A DNA stretch of 64,000 bases, taken from G963720515 sp963720515 (GTDB lineage Bacteria > Actinomycetota > Thermoleophilia > Gaiellales > Gaiellaceae). Positions 43,657 through 52,855 of the stretch are shown piece by piece. Made by a program: the position numbers and the translations under genes. Numbering within the stretch: position 1 is the stretch's first letter; each line of letters starts with the position of its first letter. The DNA lies in contig OY970397.1 of assembly GCA_963720515.1 (NCBI GenBank), forward strand, positions 2,551,119-2,615,118, read 5' to 3'. The notes under the pieces were generated by a model that had not been told where the DNA came from, made no database searches, and saw only the letters and a program-made list of their open reading frames with translations.

Positions 43657-45343
43657 CTACGGCGCGGAGATCTTGATCGTCCCCTTCCCGATCACCTCGG
43701 TGAACTCGTCCTGGCGGAGCGTGACCGCGATCGCCCAGTCGCCCGGGATCGCGAAGCTCGCGCCCTTCACCTCGTAGTCGGTCTCGCCGGGCTTCGCCGC
43801 CGTCTGCTCCACCGTGAGCTTCTGCGGCGGGATCGACTTCGACGGGAGCGAGGCCGTCATCGTGAGCTCGGCGACCTTCGGCCCGTGCGCCTCGATCGCG
43901 ATGTCGTTCGAGCCCGCCTTGCCAGGGCGTGAACGTGACGATCACGTGGTACGGGTCGACGATGATCGACGCCACGTTCGTCGCGCCGGTCGCGGACTCC
44001 GCGCTCGCCTTCGCGGGCGGCTCCGACACCAGCACGGCGGTCACGGCGAGGACGGTGGCCATGATCGCGAGCTCGACGCCGACGAGCCGCAGGAAGCGGC
44101 GCCGCTCGGCGACCGAGGCGATCCCCGCCTTCAGGGCCGGGACGGAGAACTTGTTGTTGAACGCGCCGAGTGCGAGCAGGGGCAGGACGAGCGCGACCTT
44201 GACGACGAGGAGCTGCCCGTAGGTCGTCTCCCAGAGCGCGTTCCAGGTGCGCACCTGGAGGTACCCGTTGATCGTCCCTGCGACGAGGAGCAGCGCCACG
44301 GAGCCGACCGCGGCCGTCGAGAAGCGCGGCACGCAGCGGGAGGCGAGCGGCCACCGGCCCTCGCCCGCCATGAGGAGCGCCATGACGATGAACGCGAGGC
44401 CGCCGACCCAGATCGACGCGGCCAGCACGTGTGCGACGTCGAGGACGAACGCGCCCGTGCCGCTCACGCTTGCGTGCCCGCCGAGCGCCGGCATGAGGAG
44501 CAGCGCCGCGGCCGGGACGACCGCCGCCTCCTCGAGCCCGCGGTCCCGCTCCGGCAGGCCGCGCACGATGAGGGCGTAGACGCAGAGGACGGCGGCGAGG
44601 ATCGTGCGGGCGACGATGACGTGGCCGAAGCGCGTGCCAAGGACGTCGCTCGTCAGGTTCCACGAGATGCCGTCGCGAAGGCCGAGGCCCGCGCCGGCCG
44701 CGCCCTCGACGACGAGCACGAGCGGCCCGAGCAGCGCGAGGAGCCCCGCGGCGCCCGCGTCCACGGCCCAGAGGCGCCGGCGGAGCGCGGGGTTCGCGTC
44801 CTTCAGGAAGACGAGCAGGGCGACGACGCCGCCGATCGCGAGGATGAGCGACGCGAAGCCGAGGAACCGGATCACGTCGAACGTGACCGTGACCGTCTTC
44901 GGCGAGCCCGCTCCGAGCACCTCGCTCGCGATCCCGCCTGGCGCGGCGCCGGGCGCGCCGATGTGGAACACGAACGATCCCTGGACGGGATGCGAGTCGG
45001 CGGAGACGACGCGCCAGGCGACCGTGTACGTGCCGTTCGGCAGGCCGCCCTTGAGCGGCACCGAGACCTCGGACGAGGCGGGGTGGTTCAGCTCGCCGGT
45101 GTCCACGCGCTTCGCGTTCGAGTCGTAGACCTTGACCGCGCCGGGCCCGGCCTCGACCGCCTCGCTGTACTTGATCCCGACCGCGCGCGGCTCGGTCGGC
45201 ACGATCTTGTCGTTCGGCGGGTCGGTCGAGACGACGGTGGCGTGCGCCCATGCGCTGGACGCCGTGGCGAGCGCGGCCGCCACGATCGCGATTGCCGTGG
45301 CCGACCGCCTCACCGCTCCCTTCCGAAGCGGGTTCCTGGACAC
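43657..45343 (-). CDS. CopC-CopD-YtkA-like copper protein, frameshifted near the C terminus
   Basis: GTG 45343 has AAAGGAG seven bases upstream. A signal peptide (about 33 residues, ending SSAWA) is followed by the CopC domain, which starts at HATVVSTDPPND with the copper-binding N-terminal His, then eight CopD membrane helices (about residues 150-430), and a YtkA-like beta domain (about residues 450-561). One surplus base near 43918 breaks the last junction; removing it gives FTPGKAGSNDIAIEAHGP, for a 561-residue protein. It binds and imports or exports copper. The 184-residue membrane gene upstream is probably in the same operon. Confidence 0.85.
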
Positions 45344-45392
45344 TCGGGTCTCCTTTCGCAGCGTTCGGCGCGCCGGTTTTCCGGCGCTCCCG

Positions 45393-45947
45393 TCAGAACG
45401 CGCGAAGGGCAGGCGGCCCGCGCTCGGCGGAGCAGAGGGCGAGCGGTGCGGGCCGGAGCGGCGCGAACGCCGTGAAGCCGATCGTGCGCGGGGCGCGCAG
45501 CCGCGCCGGGCGGAACGCGGAGGAGCGGCCGAGGCGCGCCGCGCCGTGTGTCAGCGCCTGCGCGAGCGCGTAGAGGCCGAGCGCGAGCGGGACCTGGAGG
45601 ACGAGGCCGATGAGGAGCGCCGGGCCGAAGGCCGAGCCTTCGCCGAGGACGCTTCCGAGCTGCTCCTGCGCGAGGAAGCCGACGGGCGGGAGGAGCGCGA
45701 AGATCCACAGGGGCGTCGCGGCCGCGCGGCCGGTGCGGAAGCTCGCGAGGGCGCCGGCGCCGAGCACCGCAAGCGCCACGGCGCCGCCCGCCGCCGCGCA
45801 GACGAGCCAGTGGCTCGAGCCGCCCGCCACGTGGTGGTGGTGCGCGCCCGCGCCTGCGACGAGCCGATGGGCGAACGCGTGCGCGGCGTACCCGCCCGCC
45901 GCCGTCAGGGGCACCGAGAGAAGCCAGGCAAGCCGCCCGTGCGCCAT
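45393..45947 (-). CDS. histidine-containing membrane protein of the copper locus
   Basis: A 184-residue membrane protein with about four helices. A first-loop cluster AGAGAHHHHVAGG near residue 33 could bind copper. No family name was recognised. It precedes the CopC-CopD gene by 49 bases on the same strand and is divergent from the HAD gene at 46011. Start ATG 45947. Confidence 0.68.
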   Translation of the reverse strand: MAHGRLAWLLSVPLTAAGGYAAHAFAHRLVAGAGAHHHHVAGGSSHWLVCAAAGGAVALAVLGAGALASFRTGRAAATPLWIFALLPPVGFLAQEQLGSVLGEGSAFGPALLIGLVLQVPLALGLYALAQALTHGAARLGRSSAFRPARLRAPRTIGFTAFAPLRPAPLALCSAERGPPALRAF

Positions 45948-46010
45948 TGCACGCCCATGGTAGGAGACGCCACGAGGCGCGGCAACGCGGCCCGCGTAGA
46001 CTCGACCGCG

Positions 46011-46787
46011 ATGCGCGCCGTGCTCCTCGACGTCGACGGCGTCCTCCAGGTCTCGGGCCGCGCGGTTCCGGACGCCCCGGAGGCCGTTCTGGCGCTCCGC
46101 GAGGCCGGTCATCCCGTCCGCTTCGTCACGAACAACACGGTGCGCGCGCGGGCCGTGCTCGCCTCCGACCTGCGCGCCCTCGGGTTCGAGCTGGCCGAGG
46201 AGGAGCTCGAGACCGTGCCCGTCGCGGCCGCGCACTTCCTGGCCGGGTCGCGCGTGCTCCCGCTCACGATGCGCGCCATCCACGCGGATCTGGCCGAGTC
46301 GGTGGAGCTGGTCGAGGAAGGCGCCGACGTCGTGCTGGTCGGGGGTGCGGACGAGACGGACGAGAACCTCGAGGCCTTCGGGTGGGACCGGCTCGAGGCC
46401 GCGTTCGCCGAGCTCGAGCGCGGCGCACGGCTGGTGGCCCTCCACCGCAACCGCTGGTGGCAGACTGCGTCGGGCCCGCGCATGGACTCCGCGCTCGTCG
46501 TGGCCGGGCTCGAGGAGGTCTCAGGCGTGCGGGCCGAGCTCGTGGGCAAGCCGAGCCCGGCGCTCCTCCAGGGCGCGCTCGACTCGATCGGCGGGGCGAC
46601 GAACGGCGCCACGATGGTCGGCGACGACGTGGAGGCCGACATCGGCGCGGCGAAGCGGATCGGCGTCGAGGCCGTTCTGGTGCGCACCGGCAAGTTCCGG
46701 CCGGACACCCTCGCCGCGGCCGACCCGCAGCCGGACGCCGTCCTCGACTCGGTTGCGGACGTGCCAGACTTCGTCGCCGGGCGATGA
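46011..46787 (+). CDS. HAD-superfamily subfamily IIA phosphatase
   Basis: A 258-residue HAD hydrolase of the NagD/LHPP type. Motif I is LLDVDGVLQVSG, followed by FVTNNTVRARA (motif II and start of the C2B cap), KPSPALLQGALDSIG (motif III Lys), and MVGDDVEADIGAAKRIG (motif IV). Substrate unknown. Its stop overlaps the acpS start (ATGA). Confidence 0.9.
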   Translation: MRAVLLDVDGVLQVSGRAVPDAPEAVLALREAGHPVRFVTNNTVRARAVLASDLRALGFELAEEELETVPVAAAHFLAGSRVLPLTMRAIHADLAESVELVEEGADVVLVGGADETDENLEAFGWDRLEAAFAELERGARLVALHRNRWWQTASGPRMDSALVVAGLEEVSGVRAELVGKPSPALLQGALDSIGGATNGATMVGDDVEADIGAAKRIGVEAVLVRTGKFRPDTLAAADPQPDAVLDSVADVPDFVAGR

Positions 46788-47140
46788 GGATCGGCGTCGA
46801 CCTGATCGAGATCGGGCGGATCGAGCGGGCGCTCCGCCGCACGGGCTTCCGCGAGCGCGTCTTCACGGACGCCGAGCGCGAGTACTGCGACTCCCGGCCG
46901 AATCCCGCGCAGCACTACGCCGCCCGGTTCGCCGGCAAGGAGGCGATCGGCAAGGCGCTCGGCTGCGGCGTCAACTTCACCTGGCGCGAGATCGAGATCG
47001 CCGGGCGGCCGAAGCCGGGCGTGCGGCTCTCCGGCTGGACGAAGGCGTGGGGCGAGCGCGTCAACGCCGGCGCGATCGACCTCTCCATGACGCACTCGAA
47101 GGAGCTCGCGGCGGCGATCGCCGTCGTGGCCGATCCGTGA
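46784..47140 (+). CDS. acpS: holo-[acyl-carrier-protein] synthase
   Basis: A 118-residue phosphopantetheinyl transferase. The magnesium-binding motif is IGVDLIEIGRIERAL and the second is ARFAGKEAIGKALG; length is typical of AcpS. It activates ACP by transferring 4'-phosphopantetheine from CoA. It is coupled on both sides (ATGA, GTGA) in the acpS-nnr-alr order common in bacteria. Confidence 0.95.
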   Translation: MRIGVDLIEIGRIERALRRTGFRERVFTDAEREYCDSRPNPAQHYAARFAGKEAIGKALGCGVNFTWREIEIAGRPKPGVRLSGWTKAWGERVNAGAIDLSMTHSKELAAAIAVVADP

Positions 47141-48618
47141 CCGAGCTGGAGCCGCTCTACACCGCGGCGGAGATGCGCGCCGCCGAGGAGGCGTATCCGG
47201 GCCCGTCGTTCGACCTCATGTGGAAGGCGGGGGTCGCGGTCGCGGAGGAGGCCGCCGCGCGGTTCCCGGACGCCGCGCACTTCTGCGCCTGGTGCGGCAC
47301 GGGCGCGAACGGCGGCGACGGCATCGTGGCGGCGCAGGCCCTCAGGGGCGCCGGGCGCCACGCAACGGTGTACCTCACGGGGCCGGAGGAGAAGGTCGCG
47401 GGCGACGCGGCCGAGGCGCTGCGCCGCGCGAAGGAGGGCGGCGTGCTCGTGGTCGACGTGGCGACCGAGGCCGACGTCGTGATCGACGCACTCCTCGGCA
47501 CCGGGCTCTCGGGGGCGCCGCGGCGCGAGACGGCGACGCTGATCGAGCAACTCGACCGGCTCCAGGTTCCGATCGTCTCCGTGGACGTGCCGTCCGGCGT
47601 CGACGCGTCCACCGGCCGGACGCGGGGCGCCGCCGTGCAGGCCACGCTCACCGTCACGTTCCACGGGCGGAAGGTGGGGCACGCGATCGCACCCGGGCTC
47701 CATCGCGCGGGCGAGGTCGTCGTCGCGGACATCGGGCTGGAGCACGGAGAGACGCGGAACCGGCTCGTGACCGAGGAGATCCTGGCCGCGGTCCCGCGCC
47801 GCGGGCCGACGGACACCAAGTACAGCGCCGGGTTCGTCGTCGTGGTGGGCGGCTCGACCGGGCTCACCGGCGCGCCGTTCCTGTCGTCCGAGGCCGCCAT
47901 GCGCGCGGGCGCCGGCTACGTGCGCGCCTGCGTTCCCGAGGCGGCGGCGACCGTGCTCGCGCAGCGCTTCGTCGAGGTGACGCTCTCTCCGCAGCCGTGC
48001 GACGACGAGGGCCGGCTCGTGGAGGAGGCGGCGGCGGGGATCCTGAAGGCGGCCGAGCGGGCCGACGCGGTCGCGATCGGGCCCGGGCTCGGACGGAGCG
48101 ACGGCGTGCGCGCGCTCGTCCGCGAGCTGCTCGACCGGATCGAGCTGCCGGTGGTCGTGGACGCGGACGGCCTCTGGGCGCTCGCCGGGCACCTCGAATG
48201 GGTGTTCTCGCGCGACGCGCCGACCGTGCTGACGCCGCACTCCGGCGAGCTCGGGCGGCTCCTCGACCGCGACTCGGCCTGGGTGGACGCGAACCGGCTC
48301 GAGGCCGTGTCCGGCGCGGCCGACGACGCGGGCGCGGTCGTGCTGCTCAAGGGCGCGGACACGCTCGTCGCCGCCCCCGGCCGCGGCACCCTCGTCAGCG
48401 GCCTCGGAACCCCGGGCCTCGCGAGCGCGGGCACGGGCGACGTCCTCACCGGGATCCTCTCGGCGTTCCTCGCCAAGGGCATGGATCCGCAGAAGGCGGC
48501 CGTGGCCGCGGCGGCGGCGAGCGGCGTCGCGGCGCGCGAGGCGGCGGAGCGGCACGGCTTCGCGGGGCTCGTCGCGCGCGACGTGATCGAGGCGCTCTCG
48601 CCGGTCCTGTCGCGCTAG
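47137..48618 (+). CDS. nnr: bifunctional NAD(P)H-hydrate epimerase/dehydratase
   Basis: A 493-residue two-domain metabolite-repair enzyme. Residues 1-210 are the YjeF_N epimerase (GTGANGGDGIVAAQAL, SVDVPSGVDASTG). Residues 220-490 are the ADP-dependent dehydratase (VVGGSTGLTGAPFLSSEAAMRAGAG, SAGTGDVLTGILSAFLAKG). It restores hydrated NAD(P)H. GTG 47137 overlaps acpS; alr follows after 17 bases. Confidence 0.95.
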   Translation: MTELEPLYTAAEMRAAEEAYPGPSFDLMWKAGVAVAEEAAARFPDAAHFCAWCGTGANGGDGIVAAQALRGAGRHATVYLTGPEEKVAGDAAEALRRAKEGGVLVVDVATEADVVIDALLGTGLSGAPRRETATLIEQLDRLQVPIVSVDVPSGVDASTGRTRGAAVQATLTVTFHGRKVGHAIAPGLHRAGEVVVADIGLEHGETRNRLVTEEILAAVPRRGPTDTKYSAGFVVVVGGSTGLTGAPFLSSEAAMRAGAGYVRACVPEAAATVLAQRFVEVTLSPQPCDDEGRLVEEAAAGILKAAERADAVAIGPGLGRSDGVRALVRELLDRIELPVVVDADGLWALAGHLEWVFSRDAPTVLTPHSGELGRLLDRDSAWVDANRLEAVSGAADDAGAVVLLKGADTLVAAPGRGTLVSGLGTPGLASAGTGDVLTGILSAFLAKGMDPQKAAVAAAAASGVAAREAAERHGFAGLVARDVIEALSPVLSR

Positions 48619-48635
48619 CGGCGACAATCCGGGCC

Positions 48636-49670
48636 ATGCCCCGCCGCTCGGAGGTGACGATCGATCTCGGCGCGCTCGCGCGGAACGTCGCGCGGGTGCG
48701 CGAGGCTGCCGCGCCCGCGGAGGTCTGGGCCGTGGTGAAGGCCGACGCGTACGGCCACGGCGCGCTCGACTGCGCGCGCGCCGCGCTCGACGCCGGGGGG
48801 GCCGCGCTCTGCGTGGCGACGCCGCAGGAGGGCGCCGCGCTGCGGGCCGAGCTTCCCGCCGCGCGGATCCTCGTCATGGGCCCGCTCGCGGACGGCGAGG
48901 ACGCGGTCGCGCGCGAGGCGGTGCTCGAGGTCGCCGTCTCGCGGCCCGACCGCATTCCCGCGGGCGTCGACATCCATCTGAAGGTGGACACGGGGATGGG
49001 GCGGTTCGGGATGACGCCCGAGGAGGCGCTCGCCGCCCCGCGCGACCGGATGGTCGGCCTGATGAGCCACCTCGCGACGGCGGACGCGCTCGACGACTCG
49101 TTCGCGCGGCGCCAGCTCGACGTCTTCGCCGCCCTCGCCGCGCAGTTCCCGGGCGTGACCGCGCACCTCGCGAACTCGCCCGCGGTGTTCCAGCTGCCCG
49201 AGGCCGCGTTCGACGCGGTGCGCTGCGGCGTCGCGCTCTACGGGCTCTCGCCGTTCGGCCGCGATCCGGGCGAGTACGGTCTCGAGCCCGTCCTCTCGTG
49301 GCGGAGCTTCGTCGCCGAGACCCGCACGCTCGAGCCGGGGGAGAGCACCGGCTACGGGCGCCGCTTCGTCGTCGAGCGGCCCACGCGGATCGGCCTCGTT
49401 CCGGTCGGCTATGCGGACGGGTTCCGCCGTGGCCTGACCGGGACCGAGGTGCTCGTGGACGGCCGGCGCCGCGAGGTCGTCGGCACCGTCTCCATGGACT
49501 CGTTCGCGGTCGAGCTCGACGGGGAGGAGGCGGGTGCGCCGGTGACGCTCATCGGCGACGGCGTCCTCGCCGAGGAGCACGCAGACGTGCTCGGCACGAT
49601 CAACTACGAGGTCACGTGCGGCATCCGCACCCCGCCGGAGCGGGCCGACCGGAGGGTCGTCCGTGGATGA
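48636..49670 (+). CDS. alr: alanine racemase
   Basis: A 344-residue PLP enzyme making D-alanine for the cell wall. The PLP lysine is K35 in VVKADAYGHGA; GMGRFGM and the second-subunit catalytic Tyr region PVGYADGF are present, and VGTVSMDSF follows. It is shorter than typical Alr (about 370), mostly through trimmed loops; no motif seems missing. Its end overlaps the cca gene by 8 bases. Confidence 0.94.
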   Translation: MPRRSEVTIDLGALARNVARVREAAAPAEVWAVVKADAYGHGALDCARAALDAGGAALCVATPQEGAALRAELPAARILVMGPLADGEDAVAREAVLEVAVSRPDRIPAGVDIHLKVDTGMGRFGMTPEEALAAPRDRMVGLMSHLATADALDDSFARRQLDVFAALAAQFPGVTAHLANSPAVFQLPEAAFDAVRCGVALYGLSPFGRDPGEYGLEPVLSWRSFVAETRTLEPGESTGYGRRFVVERPTRIGLVPVGYADGFRRGLTGTEVLVDGRRREVVGTVSMDSFAVELDGEEAGAPVTLIGDGVLAEEHADVLGTINYEVTCGIRTPPERADRRVVRG

Positions 49671-50694
49671 GGCCGGGCTCGCCGAGGTCGCGGGCGAGAA
49701 CTCGTTCCTCGTCGGCGGCGTGATCCGCGACGAGCTGCTCGGCCGTCCGATCGTCGACGTGGACGTCGCGACCGCCGACCCGGAGGCGGCCGCGCGGGCC
49801 TGGGCCGAGCGGACGGGCGGCGCGCTCGTGCAACTCTCGGAGCGCCACGGCGCCTGGCGCGTCGGGTTCCGCGGCGGGCACACGGTGGACTTCGCGCCGC
49901 TTCGCGGGACGATCGAGGACGACCTCGCCACACGCGACTTCACCGTGAACGCGATCGCGCGCCCGCTCGGCTCGCGAGAGTACCTCGATCCGTTCGGCGG
50001 CCTCGCCGACCTCGGCGCGCGTGCGCTCCGCGCGGTCACGGACGAGGTCTTCCGCGACGATCCTCTGCGGCTCCTCCGGGCCGTGCGGCTCGAGGAGGAG
50101 CTCTGGTTCGCGCTCGTTCCCGAGACCGAGGCGCTCGTCCGGCGCGACGCCGCGCTCGCGGGCAAGCCCGCGGGGGAGCGCATTCTGGGCGAGCTCGTGC
50201 GCCTCGGCGAGCCGGGAATCCGCCGCCTGGACGAGCTCGGGGTTCTCGCCGCGCTCGGAGGCTCCCTCGAGCGCCTCGACGCCGCCGCACCGTGCCCGAC
50301 GAAGGGCTACGCGCTGGCGCTCGCGCTGGGCGATGGGCTCCTCGGCCTGCCGATCTCGAACGAGCTGCGCCGCTTCACGCGTGTGCTCCTCACGGCCGAG
50401 CGGCCGCCCGACGACTCCCCGCGCGCGATCCACCGCTTCCGGCGCGCCACCGAGCCCTGGGCCGTGGAGGCGCTCAGCGCGCTCGGCGCGACCGAACTCG
50501 TCCCGGCCGTCGAGGCCGCCCGCGCCGCCGACCCGGCCGAGCCGCTCCTGCGCGGCGACGAGCTCGGCCTGCCCGAGGGCCCCGAGATCGGCCGCATGCT
50601 CGAGCGCATCGCCGAGGAGCGCGCAGCCGGGACGATCGCGACGCGTGAGGAAGCGCTCGATCTGGTACGCAAGGAGGCGACATGGCCAGGCTGA
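49663..50694 (+). CDS. poly(A) polymerase/CCA-adding nucleotidyltransferase family
   Basis: A 343-residue class II nucleotidyltransferase. The head domain has FLVGGVIRDELLGRP with the GG and RD motif and DVDVA metal aspartates, then DFTVNAIARPL and DPFGGLADL and the RAVRL helix. The C-terminal half is helical but no HD motif is visible, making it shorter than most actinobacterial CCA-adding enzymes. CCA addition to tRNA is the most likely role. GTG 49663. Confidence 0.83.
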   Translation: MDEAGLAEVAGENSFLVGGVIRDELLGRPIVDVDVATADPEAAARAWAERTGGALVQLSERHGAWRVGFRGGHTVDFAPLRGTIEDDLATRDFTVNAIARPLGSREYLDPFGGLADLGARALRAVTDEVFRDDPLRLLRAVRLEEELWFALVPETEALVRRDAALAGKPAGERILGELVRLGEPGIRRLDELGVLAALGGSLERLDAAAPCPTKGYALALALGDGLLGLPISNELRRFTRVLLTAERPPDDSPRAIHRFRRATEPWAVEALSALGATELVPAVEAARAADPAEPLLRGDELGLPEGPEIGRMLERIAEERAAGTIATREEALDLVRKEATWPG

Positions 50695-51238
50695 TCTACT
50701 CGGCGCTCGCCTCGCTCGACGGCTACGTCGCCGACGAGGACGGCAACTGGGACTGGGCAAGGCCGGACGAGGAGGTGCACTCCTTCGTCAACGATCTCGA
50801 GCGCCCGTCGGCACGCATCTGTACGGGCGCCGGATGTACGAGGTACTGGCGTACTGGGAGCGCCCACCCGCCGACCAGCCCGCGTACATGCAGGACTACG
50901 CGGCGATCTGGCAGGCGGCCGACAAGGTCGTCTACTCGCGCACGCTCGAGACCGTCTCCACCGCGAGGACGCGGATCGAGCGCGAGTTCGACCCGGAGGC
51001 CGTGCGCGGCATGAAGGCCGAGCTCGACCGCGACATCGCGATCGGCGGCCCCGAGCTCGCCGGGCAGGCGATCGAGGCCGGACTGGTCGACGAGTACCAC
51101 CTGTTCCTCGCGCCCGCAATCGTCGGAGGCGGCACCCGTGCGCTTCCAGACGGGGTCCGTGTGGACCTCGAGCTCGCAGACACCCGCCGCTTCGGCAACG
51201 GCATGGTCTACGTGCGCTACGGGCTCAGGAGTACTTGA
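50682..51238 (+). CDS. RibD-like dihydrofolate-reductase-family protein, frameshifted
   Basis: ATG 50682 has AAGGAGG five bases upstream. The first 43 residues (MARLIYSALASLDGYVADED) and the rest (GTHLYGRRMYEVLAYWE, IAIGGPELAGQAIEAGLVDE, FGNGMVYVRYGL) form a DHFR/RibD C-terminal-domain reductase of about 185 residues. One base is missing near 50808; adding it restores NDLERPVGTHLYGRRM. NADPH-dependent reductase with unknown substrate. Its end overlaps the convergent thioredoxin-like gene by 14 bases. Confidence 0.8.
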
Positions 51239-51740
51239 CCGTGCAGCCGACGGCGGCCGTCTCGGCCGGCGAGGGCGAGTCGCCGCCGAGCACCGCGTCG
51301 AGCGCCTGGCGGAGCCACGGCTGCGCGCCGTCGGGATCCTCGCAATCCGAGTCGGGCGCGCCCTGGTAGACGAGGCGGCGGTCGGCGTCGAAGAGGAAGA
51401 CCTCCGGTGTGCGGGCGGCCGAGTACGCGTGGGCCACGTCCTGCGACTCGTCGCGGACGAACGGGAACACGAAGCCCTGCTCCTCCGCGCGCCGCGTCAT
51501 CTCCTCGAAGGAGTCGCCCGCGTGGTGGTTCGAGTTGACGGCGACGAGACCCGCGCGGCCCGCGTAGTCCCGCGCGATCGCGTTCAGCCGGTCCTCCCAG
51601 GCGATCACGTACGGGCAGTGGCAGCAGGAGAAGACGACCGCAACGGGCTGCCCTTCGTAGTCGTCCAGTGAGTGGTCGGCGCCGTCCGTGCCGGGCAGGC
51701 TGAACGGCGGGGCGGTGTCTCCAAGCGCGAGGCGGGCCAC
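51225..51740 (-). CDS. thioredoxin-fold AhpC/TSA family protein
   Basis: A 171-residue redoxin. GDTAPPFSLPGTDGADHSLDDYEG is the family start. Where peroxiredoxins have the active site, VVFSCCHCPYVIAWEDRL has three cysteines (CCHC). The C-terminal domain contains DSDCEDPDGAQ and GCTVKYS, two further cysteines. The close relatives are annotated as thioredoxin family proteins; function is unproven. It has one cysteine cluster more than usual. Confidence 0.85.
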   Translation of the reverse strand: MARLALGDTAPPFSLPGTDGADHSLDDYEGQPVAVVFSCCHCPYVIAWEDRLNAIARDYAGRAGLVAVNSNHHAGDSFEEMTRRAEEQGFVFPFVRDESQDVAHAYSAARTPEVFLFDADRRLVYQGAPDSDCEDPDGAQPWLRQALDAVLGGDSPSPAETAAVGCTVKYS

Positions 51741-51757
51741 GCGGCAATGCTATCCGC

Positions 51758-52855
51758 GTGAGGGTGCTCTACCACGGCGTCGCGGCGGGGATGTGGACCT
51801 ACTCCCACGCCTCGCATCGGGTCACCGTGCTCGGCCGCGAGCGGCTGGAAATCCCCCGCGGCTCGCTCATCCTCGTGACGCACCGGCGGGAGACCGACGT
51901 GCCGGTCGTGTGCCCGCCGCTCTACCGCCGCGCGCGGCTCTGGCGCCACCCGACAAGCTTCGCCGCGCGGGACGACATGTTCCTCCCGGGCTTCTTCGCC
52001 GGCTTCCCGCCCGACCTCTCGCCGCGGGCGCGCCGCGCGCTCTACCGCGTGAACGTCGCGCGCTTCCTGCCGCGCGTCGAGGTGCACCCGATCCGGAGCG
52101 CGCAGACCGCGCGGCTCGGCGAAGTGCTCGCGGCGAGAGGCGACGAGCAGCTTCCGGAGACCCGACGCCGCCGCGTTCCGGACGCGCGCGGCCGAGTGCG
52201 GGATCGAGCCGCCGGCGACCTCCCGCGAGGCGCTCCGCGGCGAGTACGCCGATCTCCTCTGGCGCGCGGTCACGCCCGGCGACCCGGCCGCCGCCGGCCT
52301 CGACGGGTTCTGGTCGCGCCGGGCCGGGCGAGGCGGCGCAGGACTTCCGCGCGCTCGTGGACATCGTGCGCGGCGGCATGGAGCTCCTCCTCTTCCCCGA
52401 GGGGCGTCCTTCGCCGGACGGCGAGATCGGCCCCGTGCAGCGCGGCCTTGGCGCGCTCGTGCGCCGAGCGCGGCCGGCGGCGCTCCAGCCCGTCGGGCTC
52501 GCCTACGACCCGCTCGTGCGCGGCCGGACGCGCGTCACGGTCGCGTTCCCGCCGCTCGCCCCGGTGCCCGAGGACGATGTCGAGGGCGCGGCACTCGGGC
52601 TCCTGCGCCTCGCGATGCCGCTCACCGCCGGCCAGATCGTCGCCGGACCTCGTCGAGCGCGGCTCGGAGCAGAGCGCCGAGGACGCCGCGGTCGAGGCGG
52701 TGCACGCGGCCCGCGCCGAGGGCCGCTTCGTGGAGCCCGATCTCCTGCGGGCCCGGCGCCGCGCCGCCCGCCTCGCGGACGCGCTCGCGGCCGCCCGCAC
52801 ACGACCGGATGAGGTCGCGTTCCTCGCCCGCGAGTTCCGCAGCGCCCGCGCCTAG
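51758..52855 (+). pseudogene. 1-acylglycerol-3-phosphate acyltransferase-like gene with three frame breaks
   Basis: GTG 51758 starts MRVLYHGVAAGMWTYSHAS. The frame changes near 52145, 52330 and 52645; the net change is zero, so the final frame equals the first. Joined pieces give a PlsC-like lysophospholipid acyltransferase of about 365 residues: THRRETDVPVV in place of the HX4D box, then SDAAAFRTRAAECGIEPPAT, then IVRGGMELLLFPEGRPSPDG (the FPEG motif), then DLVERGSEQSAEDAAVEAV. Either decayed or affected by sequence errors in G/C runs. If intact it would acylate lipids at the membrane. Confidence 0.65.
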
